From Salinispora fenicalii (lineage in GTDB: Bacteria > Actinomycetota > Actinomycetes > Mycobacteriales > Micromonosporaceae), in assembly GCF_000514815.1 (NCBI RefSeq), contig NZ_KI911474.1:1-49308 (forward strand): 49,308 nt of DNA, read 5' to 3'. Both the position numbers and the translations under genes were made by a program. Shown here one piece after another: positions 10,801 to 17,480 of this stretch. Each line of letters opens with the position of its first letter. Position 1 is the stretch's first letter. The notes below the pieces were generated by a model. The model worked only from the letters and a program-made list of their open reading frames with translations. It ran no database searches and was not told the DNA's origin.

Positions 10801-11165
10801 ACGATCCGCAGGTGGCCCGGTTCCGGTCCCGCCCGACGCTGACCGTCGCCGACGCCTCGGTGGTCGAAGGCGATCGGGGCCGCAGCGAGCTGGCCTTCAC
10901 CGTCACCGTCTCGCGTCCCCTCTCCGAGTCGGCCCTGGTCTGCGCCCTGACCCTGGGCCGAAGCGCACGGCCGGGCGTTGACTACCGGTCGTACGCCGGT
11001 TGCCAGACGCTGCCGGCCGGCCAGACAGCGCTGACCTTCCCGGTGTCGGTGCGCGGGGACCGGAAGCGCGAGACCGACGAGAAGCTGACTCTGCTGGTGG
11101 TTGGGGGCCCGGGGCTCCAGATCGCCGATCCGTTCGGCACCGGGACCATCGTCAACGACGACTGA
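7890..11165 (+). CDS. Secreted ExeM/NucH-type endonuclease with lamin-tail and Calx-beta domains
   Basis: A 1091-residue extracellular protein. A signal peptide (about 1-32, ending AVAA) is followed by a lamin-tail domain beginning LFISEYVEGSSNNKAIEL, an OB-like region, an endonuclease/exonuclease/phosphatase domain (about 600-970) and a C-terminal Calx-beta repeat (about 980-1091). Nuclease motifs are AYNVENLYDF, LVQETED, GGDLN, LDHLFVT and SDHDPQ. The family hydrolyses extracellular DNA with divalent metal, for nutrient or biofilm use. The start ATG has GGAGG 6 nt upstream, with a TAGCCT element at about 7849. No LPXTG or transmembrane anchor is seen, so it is released. Confidence 0.9.
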   Translation: MRPRRALALFATVTATVSIAAVGVTPNAAVAAPTDLFISEYVEGSSNNKAIELFNGTGAPVDLATGGYQLLLYFNGSTTPTTISLTGTVAAGDVFVFAHSSANAAILAQADQVTGAGLFNGDDAVVLRRGDAVLDAIGQVGVDPGSGWGSGLTNTANHTLRRLGSIASGDTDPGDSFDPATEWAGFDTDTVDGLGAHHFGDGPVDTPATITCGDPLVTPAGTAASREVTATDPDDEIVDLAVTSVSPTPSTGAISRTAFTPAGAVGGTARATVSASADLAAGAYSVVLRATDTDGTTATCTLPVQATRELTVGEVQGPTTDAEEGGTDRSPLAPTSGNGASNARYDVRGVITQRTLARDSAGGDQHGFFLQSRADATDGDLTSSDGIFVFMGSHTSLIGGYVPTVGDEVVLRARVSEYYHMTQLSSASLVRQISTGLDVDRVVTVTDAAPPADLADAQRFWERHEGARLRVRADSQTVSGRNVYASTADAETWLVDRDDPLLDRSDPHTRRVFRDAHPLDNDPTQIFDDGNGQRIMLGSLGVKAVSGDNTTLLPPARTFDTLTDDAVGGLYYSFQKYGVQVESAAFAAGADPATNHPPQPAQRSTEYAVAAYNVENLYDFRDDPFDGCDFAGNDGCTGVRPPFDYVPGSEQEYEDQLAALADQITNDLHSPDLILVQETEDQDICVVDGNQLVCGNTNDADGAPDSLQELALTIADIGGPAYAAAYDRSGADARGITSAFLYRTDRVALAEATTDDPLLGAAPTVQYRAPGLPSNADVQNPKTLNAVLPPDVDTSTGKDGDNVFTRAPQLGRFTIAAAPGSEERLTVWAASNHYSSGPDRRVGQRREQAAYGAAIVSAITAADPDARVVFGGDLNVFPRPDDPIATAADPTPSDQLAPLYEVGLRNLWDDLLADAPSSAYSYGFAGQAQTLDHLFVTAALHDDLVQMRAAHINADWPAEYAGDGSRGASDHDPQVARFRSRPTLTVADASVVEGDRGRSELAFTVTVSRPLSESALVCALTLGRSARPGVDYRSYAGCQTLPAGQTALTFPVSVRGDRKRETDEKLTLLVVGGPGLQIADPFGTGTIVNDD

Positions 11166-11249
11166 CCGCCAACTGACCTCACCACCGCCGACTGATCGCC
11201 AACTGACCTCACCACCGGCGACTGATCGCCACTGACGTCGCCACCGGCG
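11161..11249. repeat. 30-bp tandem repeat, three copies
   Basis: Units at 11161-11190, 11191-11220 and 11221-11249 (the last lacks one base) differ at a few positions. Each contains ACTGAYCGCC and a CTGACCTCACCACC-like half. They overlap the nuclease stop codon and place extra in-frame or near-frame TGA triplets after it. Non-coding. Confidence 0.85.
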
Positions 11250-11294
11250 ACCGGCCGACCTCAGAAGGCGCCACGGGCGACCTTGGAAGCGGCA

Positions 11295-11333
11295 CGGCCC
11301 GCCGGCCCGGTACTCGACCGGGCCGGCGGGCCG
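11295..11333. terminator. Strong hairpin between convergent nuclease gene and hemB
   Basis: Perfect 16-bp GC-rich stem (11295-11310 with 11318-11333) and a 7-nt loop, TACTCGA. It has no T-tract, as is common in actinomycetes. It can serve both the nuclease gene and the rex-hem operon. Confidence 0.8.
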
Positions 11334-11386
11334 TTGCGGTGCTGCGGACCCGGCTGCCGCCAGTGGGGCGACCGGGCGCGGCGGCG

Positions 11387-12370
11387 TCAGTAGCGCTGAC
11401 GCAGCAGCTGCGCGGCCTCGACCGCCCAGTAGGTAAGGATGATCTGCGCTCCGGCCCGACGAATCGAGGTGAGTGTCTCCAGCATCACCTGCTCCCGGTC
11501 GATCCAACCGTTCGCCGCGGCCGCCTCGACCATCGCGTACTCGCCGGAGACCTGGTAGGCGGCGACTGGCACGTCAACGGCGGCCCGGACCGCCGCGACC
11601 ACGTCGAGGTACGGCAGCGCTGGCTTGACCATCACCATGTCCGCGCCCTCGGCCACATCCAGCGCCACCTCGCGCAGGGACTCCCGCAGGTTCGCCGGAT
11701 CCTGCTGGTAGGTCCGACGGTCGCCGTCCAGCGTTGATTCCACCGCGTCCCGGAACGGGCCAAAGAACGCGGACGCGTACTTCGCCGCGTAGGCGAGGAC
11801 GGTCACGTCCTGGTGGCCGGCGGCGTCCAACGCCCGCCGGACCACGCCGACCTGACCATCCATCATTCCGGACGGCCCGACCACGTGCACCCCGGCCTGC
11901 GCCTGCGCCACCGCCATCTCGGCGTACGCGGCGAGGGTGGCGTCGTTCGCCACCGACCCGTCGGACGCCAACACACCGCAGTGGCCGTGCGAGGTGAACT
12001 CGTCCAGGCAGAGGTCGCTCATCACCACGGTGGCGTCGCCCACCTCGGAGACCACGTCCCGGATGGCGGCGTTCAGGATGCCGTTCGGGTTGGCCCCGCC
12101 GGAGCCGAGTTCGTCCCGGTGAGCCGGCACCCCGAAGAGCATGATCCCGCCAACCCCGGCCTGGACCGCCGCGACCGCGGCCTTGCGCAGCGACTCCCGG
12201 GAGTGCTGGAGCACCCCCGGCAGGGATGACACGGACCGGGGCTCGGTCAACCCCTCCTTGACGAACATCGGTACGACCAGCTCGGCCGGGTCGACCCGGG
12301 TCTCGGCGACCAGCCGCCGCAGAGCCGGGCTGCGACGCAGCCGCCGGGGTCGGATCTCGGGGTACGGCAC
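11387..12370 (-). CDS. hemB: Delta-aminolevulinic acid dehydratase (porphobilinogen synthase)
   Basis: Condenses two 5-aminolevulinate molecules to porphobilinogen in the cytoplasm. The 327-residue length is normal. The active-site lysines are visible in YAAKYASAFFGPFRDA (about residue 197) and MVKPALPYLD (about 249). The metal site reads DLCLDEFTSHGHCG, the Asp-containing rather than the Cys-rich form, suggesting a magnesium-type enzyme. The frame is open further upstream, but GTG 12370 follows GGAGG and begins PYPEIRPRRLR, the family's usual N-terminus. It is the last gene of rex-hemA-hemC-cobA/hemD-hemB, 13 bp after cobA/hemD. Confidence 0.97.
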   Translation of the reverse strand: MPYPEIRPRRLRRSPALRRLVAETRVDPAELVVPMFVKEGLTEPRSVSSLPGVLQHSRESLRKAAVAAVQAGVGGIMLFGVPAHRDELGSGGANPNGILNAAIRDVVSEVGDATVVMSDLCLDEFTSHGHCGVLASDGSVANDATLAAYAEMAVAQAQAGVHVVGPSGMMDGQVGVVRRALDAAGHQDVTVLAYAAKYASAFFGPFRDAVESTLDGDRRTYQQDPANLRESLREVALDVAEGADMVMVKPALPYLDVVAAVRAAVDVPVAAYQVSGEYAMVEAAAANGWIDREQVMLETLTSIRRAGAQIILTYWAVEAAQLLRQRY

Positions 12371-12383
12371 GGGTCCTCCAGGG

Positions 12384-13964
12384 TCAGCGGAACCGGAGGG
12401 CGGTCGGCCCCTGCACCTTCGAGCCGCGCCGCTGCTTCGCCGGCATCGCGGCAAGCTTCTCGCGCAGCTCGACGGCGTAGCCGGCCAGCGCCTCCACCAG
12501 GTCGGGGACCGAGGCGTGCGGTGGCTGCACGTCAACCCGAAGGCCGAACTCGGTGGCGGTCTCCGCCGTCTTGGGCCCAATTACCGCAACAACGGTCCGC
12601 GCGTGTGGCTTCCCGGCGATGCCGACCAGATTCCGGACCGTGGACGACGAGGTGAAGAGCACCGCGTCGAACCCACCCGACTTGATCGCGTCGCGGATCT
12701 CGGCCGGCGGCGGCGCCGCCCGAACCGTCCGGTAGGCGGTCACGTCGTCAACCTCCCAGCCGCGCTCGGTGAGCCCGGCGGCTAGGGTTTCGGTGGCGAT
12801 GTCGGCGCGCGGCAGCAGCACCCGACCGACCGGGTCAAGCACCTCGTCGTGCGGCGAGAACTCGGCCAGCAGCCCCTCCGAGGACTGCTCCCCGGCGGGG
12901 ATCAGCTCCGGCCGGATCCCGAAGGCGCGTACCGCGTCGGCGGTCGCGTCGCCGATACAGGCGATCTTCACGCCACCGAAGTGGCGGGCGTCGAGGCCGT
13001 GCTCGGCGAACTTCTCCCAGACCGCCCGGACCGCATTCACCGAAGTGAAGATCACCCAGGCGTACCGGCCGTCGACCAGCCCCTTGACCGCACGCTCCAT
13101 CTGCGCGGGGGTACGCGGCGGCTCGACCGCGATGGTCGGCACCTCGCAGGGGATCGCGCCGTACGCGCGCAGTCGGGCGCTCATCACCCCCGCCTGCTCC
13201 TTGGTCCGCGGTACGAGCACCTTCCAGCCGTACAGCGGGCGGTTCTCCCACCAGCTGAGCTTGTCCCGCTGGCCGACGCCCTCGCCGAGGGTGAGCACGA
13301 CCCGGCCGGTGAACCCGAGCGCCGCCGCGACGAAAGAGTCCACTGTCGACGTGGTCGTGTACTGGGTCTCGCCGGTGCCGTCGCCGGTCACGCCGACCGC
13401 GGTCGCATCGTCGACTCCGGCGGCGAGCAACCCGTCCCGGATCGCGGCGAGGTCCCCGGCGTCCACCGCGAGGGCCAACGGACCCCGGGTGACGGCGGCG
13501 GCCAGCGCCTCGAAGTCGAGCGTGGTGACATCCTCGACGTCGGCCGCCGTCCGGACCCCGGGCAGCGGCACACCCGCGTAGGTCGCCACCCCCTCGGCCT
13601 GGCCGACGCCCGGGACCACCTCGAACTGGCCGGCGGTTCGGGCGACCGCCTGCACCTCCCGGACCACCGCCTCGTGGCCGAACGGGTCACCGGCGACCAG
13701 GTGCACCGCGTTCAGCCCGGAACGGGCCGCCGAGATCAGGACCTTCGCCACATCGCCCGATCCGCCCTCGGCCAGGGTTAGCTGAGCCTCCTGCTTCGCC
13801 TGGCCGCGGACGACATCGAGCAGCGCCTCGGGGACTCCCCGGTCATATACCACCTGGTCGGCGCTGACCAGGGCGTCGTATCCCCGGCGGGTCAGCAGGC
13901 CCGGATCGCCGGGACCGGCCCCGACGAACGCGATGCGGCCTACGGGCTTACGGGTGCGGGTCAT
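12384..13964 (-). CDS. hemD: Uroporphyrinogen-III methyltransferase-like / uroporphyrinogen-III synthase fusion
   Basis: A 526-residue two-domain protein. Residues 1-245 are a tetrapyrrole methylase fold (FVGAGPGDPGLLTRRG; VHLVAGDPFGHEAV), and about 250-500 are HemD, which cyclises hydroxymethylbilane to uroporphyrinogen III. The methylase half is divergent: the usual GGDP loop is AGDP, so methylation towards siroheme or cobalamin is uncertain, while HemD function is expected from the operon. This fusion is normal in actinobacteria (Rv0511 type). ATG 13964 overlaps the hemC stop by 4 nt (ATGA). Confidence 0.92.
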   Translation of the reverse strand: MTRTRKPVGRIAFVGAGPGDPGLLTRRGYDALVSADQVVYDRGVPEALLDVVRGQAKQEAQLTLAEGGSGDVAKVLISAARSGLNAVHLVAGDPFGHEAVVREVQAVARTAGQFEVVPGVGQAEGVATYAGVPLPGVRTAADVEDVTTLDFEALAAAVTRGPLALAVDAGDLAAIRDGLLAAGVDDATAVGVTGDGTGETQYTTTSTVDSFVAAALGFTGRVVLTLGEGVGQRDKLSWWENRPLYGWKVLVPRTKEQAGVMSARLRAYGAIPCEVPTIAVEPPRTPAQMERAVKGLVDGRYAWVIFTSVNAVRAVWEKFAEHGLDARHFGGVKIACIGDATADAVRAFGIRPELIPAGEQSSEGLLAEFSPHDEVLDPVGRVLLPRADIATETLAAGLTERGWEVDDVTAYRTVRAAPPPAEIRDAIKSGGFDAVLFTSSSTVRNLVGIAGKPHARTVVAVIGPKTAETATEFGLRVDVQPPHASVPDLVEALAGYAVELREKLAAMPAKQRRGSKVQGPTALRFR

Positions 13965-14929
13965 ACTGTGCTCCCAAATTGCTGGGTCCCCGGGCCAAGG
14001 TTCCGTTGCTGGCCGAGGATCGAGTCGGCGCCGAGGTCGAGGAGATCAGTGGCGAGGGCCTTACCGATCTCCACCGCGTCGGCGGGCGTTCCGGTGCGGG
14101 ACAGCCGGAGGTCACGAGTACCGTCCGGACTGATCACCGCCCCGCGCAGGTAGATCTCTTCACCGACGTCGCCTTCGGCGAGTTCGGCGTAGGCGGCGAC
14201 CGGGGCACTGCACCCGGCCTCCAGGGTGGCGAGCAGCGCCCGCTCCGCGACGACCGTGGCGCGGGACGGTGCGTGGTCGAGTACCGCAAGCAGCTCGACC
14301 AGAGCCGAATCGTCGGACCGGCACTCCACCGCCAGCGCCCCTTGAGCGGGAGCGGGCAGCATCAGCATCGGGTCGAGCGTCTCGGTGATCGTGTCGGTGC
14401 GATCCAGGCGGGCCAGCCCGGCCCGCGCCAGAACCACCGCGTCCAGGTCGGCCTCCGGCCCGAGCACCCGCGCCAGCCGGGTACCGACGTTACCCCGGAT
14501 CGGCTCGACCTCGAGCTGAAGCCCAAGCGCGTGCAGCTGGGCGATGCGACGCAGCGCGCCGGTGCCGACCCGGGCGCCGGGCGGCAGCTCGGCGAGGGTA
14601 CGACCACCGGTGGCCACGAGCGCGTCCCGGGGATCCTGCCGGGCTGGGACGGCGGCGACGTACAGGCCGGGGGCCGCCGCGGTCGGCAGGTCCTTGTACG
14701 AGTGCACCGCGAAGTCGATGGTGCCCGCGGCGAGGGCGTCCCGAAGCGCGGAGACGAACACGCCGACACCGAGCTGGTGCACTGGGGCCGCGGAGCGGTC
14801 ACCGGTGGTCACCACCTCGACCAACTCCACCGGGGTGCCGGTGGCCGCGGTGAGGGCCGCCGCGACCTGCCCGGACTGGGCCATCGCCAGGGCGCTGCCC
14901 CGAGTACCAAGGCGTAGGGGGACCTTCAT
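13961..14929 (-). CDS. hemC: Hydroxymethylbilane synthase (porphobilinogen deaminase)
   Basis: Polymerises four porphobilinogens to hydroxymethylbilane. 322 residues; the N-terminal LRLGTRGSALAMAQS and the dipyrromethane-cofactor cysteine in LEAGCSAPVAAY (about Cys240) are both present, as is HSYKDLPT. ATG 14929 is chosen: GGAGG sits 6 nt upstream inside the end of hemA, and the ATG overlaps the hemA TGA by one base. An in-frame GTG lies one codon earlier. Translationally coupled to hemA before it and to cobA/hemD after it. Confidence 0.97.
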   Translation of the reverse strand: MKVPLRLGTRGSALAMAQSGQVAAALTAATGTPVELVEVVTTGDRSAAPVHQLGVGVFVSALRDALAAGTIDFAVHSYKDLPTAAAPGLYVAAVPARQDPRDALVATGGRTLAELPPGARVGTGALRRIAQLHALGLQLEVEPIRGNVGTRLARVLGPEADLDAVVLARAGLARLDRTDTITETLDPMLMLPAPAQGALAVECRSDDSALVELLAVLDHAPSRATVVAERALLATLEAGCSAPVAAYAELAEGDVGEEIYLRGAVISPDGTRDLRLSRTGTPADAVEIGKALATDLLDLGADSILGQQRNLGPGTQQFGSTV

Positions 14930-16296
14930 CACTCACCTCCGGTGGGTAGCGCCTCGGCGTCGCCGCCGAGCTGGGGATCGACGTCGGGCACCACCACATC
15001 GGGGACGGTGCCGACCGCGGAGGTCTGTGGCACCTCCAGGTCGAAAAGCTCACGCAGCAGCGCCGTGTACTGGTCCCCGCCGGGCTCCGCCGCGAGCTGG
15101 CGAACCCGTACGGTCGGCTGGTGCAGGAGGCGCTGGACGACCCGGTGCACTGTCCGGGCGACCTCGGCCCGCTGGTCGTCGGTCAGATCCGGGCGACGCT
15201 GGGTGAGCCGGCCCAGCTCCGCGGCGACCACGTCGTCGGCGCGCCCCCGCAGCGCGGCCACGGTCGGTGCGACGTCCGCTCCCCGCAGCCAGGTGAGGAA
15301 GGCGTCAACCTCGGCGGCGACGATCTGCTCCACCGCGGCGGCGTCGGCGGCGACGGGGCCGCCGGCGACCAATGCCGCCATCCGGTCGATGTCGATGACC
15401 TGGACGCTGGGCAGGTCGGCCACGCCGGGCTCGACGTCCCGCGGGACAGCCAGGTCGAGCAGGACCAGCGGCCCCCGGGATGGGTCCCGACCAGCGAGTG
15501 CCTGGGTCACCACCGCGCGGGTGAGGACCGCCTCGGGGGCGGCCGTGGCGGCCACTACGATATCCACTGTGGAAAGCGTTTTGGTGAGGTCGGCGATCGG
15601 CACGGCAGTACCGCCGTACGACTCGGCCAGCCGGATCGCTCGATCGGCACCTCGGTTGGTCACGGTGACCGGCGCGGCGCCCAACCGGGAGAGGGTGGCC
15701 GCGCCCAGCGAGCCCATCGCCCCCGCCCCCACCACCAGCGCAGGGCGGCCGGCCAGGTCGCTGTCGAGTAGCTCGGTAGCGAGGCCGAGGGCGGCAGTGA
15801 CGACGCTCTGCCCGGCCCGGTCGATGCCAGTCTCGGAATGGGCCCGCTTCCCGACCCGTAGGGCCTGCTGCATCAGCTCGTGCAGCAGGCGGTCAACGGT
15901 TTCCGCCTCGGACGCCCAGTGGTACGCGTCCCGGATCTGGCCGAGGATCTGGGCCTCGCCCACGACCATGGAGTCCAGGCCGGCGGCGACCCGAAAGACG
16001 TGGTTGACCGCGGCGGCGTCAAAGTGCACGTACAGGTGGTCGGCGAGGGCAGCCGGCTGGCAGCCGGTCGGCTCGGCCAGGACAGCACAGATGTCACCGA
16101 GGCCGCCATGGAAACCGGATACAACAGCATATACCTCCACCCGGTTGCAGGTGGAGACGAGCACCGCTTCACTCACGTACGGCTGCGCTACCAGGCGGGC
16201 CAGAACGCGGGGGAGGTCAGCGGGGGCGACCGCCAGTCGCTCCAGAGTGGCGACCGGGGCGGTGCGGTAAGACGCGCCGACGACTAGCAGTTTCAC
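14929..16296 (-). CDS. hemA: Glutamyl-tRNA reductase
   Basis: First committed step of C5 tetrapyrrole synthesis, reducing glutamyl-tRNA(Glu) to glutamate-1-semialdehyde with NADPH. 455 residues, usual for actinobacteria. Catalytic Cys50 lies in LVSTCNRVEVY; the NADPH-binding loop is VVGAGAMGSLGA, and the C-terminal helical dimerisation region is complete. The GTG start at 16296 overlaps the rex stop by 4 nt (GTGA). No glutamate-1-semialdehyde aminotransferase gene (hemL) is in the window. Confidence 0.97.
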   Translation of the reverse strand: MKLLVVGASYRTAPVATLERLAVAPADLPRVLARLVAQPYVSEAVLVSTCNRVEVYAVVSGFHGGLGDICAVLAEPTGCQPAALADHLYVHFDAAAVNHVFRVAAGLDSMVVGEAQILGQIRDAYHWASEAETVDRLLHELMQQALRVGKRAHSETGIDRAGQSVVTAALGLATELLDSDLAGRPALVVGAGAMGSLGAATLSRLGAAPVTVTNRGADRAIRLAESYGGTAVPIADLTKTLSTVDIVVAATAAPEAVLTRAVVTQALAGRDPSRGPLVLLDLAVPRDVEPGVADLPSVQVIDIDRMAALVAGGPVAADAAAVEQIVAAEVDAFLTWLRGADVAPTVAALRGRADDVVAAELGRLTQRRPDLTDDQRAEVARTVHRVVQRLLHQPTVRVRQLAAEPGGDQYTALLRELFDLEVPQTSAVGTVPDVVVPDVDPQLGGDAEALPTGGE

Positions 16297-17063
16297 GTGC
16301 CGATCGCCTCCTGGGGGTCGGTGGCGGCGAGGTTACCCGGCAATGGGGTGAGGGCGGCCTCGCCGGCGGCGGGGAGTGCGGTCAGGGACGCCTTACGGTG
16401 CTCGTGGAAGGACAGGATCTGCAGCTCGACGGCGAGGTCGACCTTACGGACGTCAACCCCGTCCGGCACGGTTAGCACGCAGGGCGCGAAGTTCAGGATG
16501 CTGGTCACTCCGCCGGCGACCAGCCGGTCGGCGACCCGCTGCGCGGCGGCGGCCGGGGTGGCGATCACGCCGATCGCGATCGACTCCTCGGTGGCGACCC
16601 GGGACAGCTCGTCCACGTGCTGGACGACCAGGCCGTTAATCTCCTCACCAATCCGAACGGGGTCGGCGTCAAAGAGCGCGGCGATGCGGAAACCACGGGT
16701 GGCGAAACCGTCGTAGCCAGCGAGGGCATGGCCGAGATTACCCACCCCGACCAGGGCAACCGAGCGCCGCTGGGTGAGCCCCAGGACGTACTCGATCTGA
16801 TCGATCAGCAGGGCCACGTCGTAGCCGACTCCCCGGGTGCCGTAGGAGCCAAGGTGCGACAGATCCTTGCGGAGCTTGGCGGAGTTAACTCCCGCAGCCG
16901 TGGCCAACCACTCACTGGACACCGTCTCGTGACCGTTTTCGGCCAGGTTGTGCAGGGCGCGGAGATACTCGGGAAGCCGGGCGACGGTCGCCTCCGGCAG
17001 GTCTGGCAACGCCGGCACGGCGACAGGGCGTTCGGGTGCGCCGGGCGGGCGGTGCTGACTCAT
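16293..17063 (-). CDS. rex: Redox-sensing transcriptional repressor Rex
   Basis: A dimeric repressor that reads the NADH/NAD+ ratio. 256 residues: a winged helix (about 25-85, with LRKDLSHLGSYGTRGVGYDV) and a Rossmann NADH-binding domain with GVGNLG (106-111), plus the C-terminal swapped helix. ATG 17063 has GGAG just upstream and begins MSQHRPPG; the frame stays open to 17231 but that part has no family similarity. It leads the tetrapyrrole operon, as in Streptomyces, and is probably autoregulated through the operator at 17180-17197. This would link haem supply to respiratory state. Confidence 0.96.
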   Translation of the reverse strand: MSQHRPPGAPERPVAVPALPDLPEATVARLPEYLRALHNLAENGHETVSSEWLATAAGVNSAKLRKDLSHLGSYGTRGVGYDVALLIDQIEYVLGLTQRRSVALVGVGNLGHALAGYDGFATRGFRIAALFDADPVRIGEEINGLVVQHVDELSRVATEESIAIGVIATPAAAAQRVADRLVAGGVTSILNFAPCVLTVPDGVDVRKVDLAVELQILSFHEHRKASLTALPAAGEAALTPLPGNLAATDPQEAIGT

Positions 17064-17168
17064 GAAACTCCGTGCGGTGGGATCCTGGGCCAACTCCGCC
17101 GGGCCGGGTCGGGACTCCCGCTGGCCACCGAGAAGACCGGCTGTGCTAGCGGGGCGGGTCGGAACTAC

Positions 17169-17197
17169 AGAGTAAGCGCTTGTGAAGACACGCACAA
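17169..17197 (-). promoter_or_regulatory. rex-hem operon promoter
   Basis: On the minus strand, -35 TTGTGC (17197-17192), a 17-bp spacer and -10 TACTCT (17174-17169). The predicted transcription start is near 17162, giving a leader of about 100 nt before rex. Confidence 0.65.
17180..17197. promoter_or_regulatory. Rex operator (ROP)
   Basis: TTGTGAAGACACGCACAA matches the Streptomyces ROP consensus TTGTGAANNNNTTCACAA at 12 of 14 defined positions. It covers the -35 hexamer and part of the spacer of the rex promoter, the right place for repression. Confidence 0.8.
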
Positions 17198-17339
17198 ATC
17201 GCGATCTTGGTCGCCCACGACGCGACTCCACCCGGCCCCCCGTTCCACAAGATCAATGTCTCGACTCCGCCCACGCCGTCCGGCGATTATTGCTCAATTA
17301 CGACTTCTCTGACCAATCACACGGGGGGCGCGTCGCCCA

Positions 17340-17416
17340 CTTCCCGACGGGCGTGGTACACCAGCCCCTCCCGAAGCGTGGTAGCGCCAGGCCCTCCCGA
17401 AGCGTGGTAGCGCCAG
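17340..17416. repeat. 26-bp tandem repeat, two near-identical copies plus one degenerate
   Basis: A 25-nt core, CCCTCCCGAAGCGTGGTAGC followed by GCCAG, occurs at 17366-17390 and again at 17392-17416. A diverged copy (TTCCCGACGGGCGTGGTA...) precedes them at about 17341-17364. It lies about 65 bp upstream of the histidine kinase start. Confidence 0.85.
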
Positions 17417-17468
17417 CACCTCCAAATTTTCGGCGGCGTGCAGGATGGGTGGTTTCGGTCTCACTGCC

Positions 17469-17474
17469 TAGCCT
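17469..17474 (+). promoter_or_regulatory. -10-like element, leaderless start
   Basis: TAGCCT ends 6 nt before the ATG of the histidine kinase gene, so the transcript would begin at or next to the start codon. No ribosome-binding site is seen. Confidence 0.55.
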
Positions 17475-17480
17475 CAGGGC

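Larger units (their letters stand above)
17064..17480. other. Intergenic region between rex and the divergent histidine kinase
   Basis: 417 bp without a supported gene. It holds, left to right, the rex leader (about 100 nt), the rex promoter with its operator, a less GC-rich part around 17280-17330, a 26-bp tandem repeat (17340-17416) and the -10-like element of the histidine kinase gene. Confidence 0.75.

Noticed and set aside
17340..17416. CRISPR-like repeat array
   Set aside because: Copies are directly adjacent without spacers, only two or three are present, and no cas gene is near.
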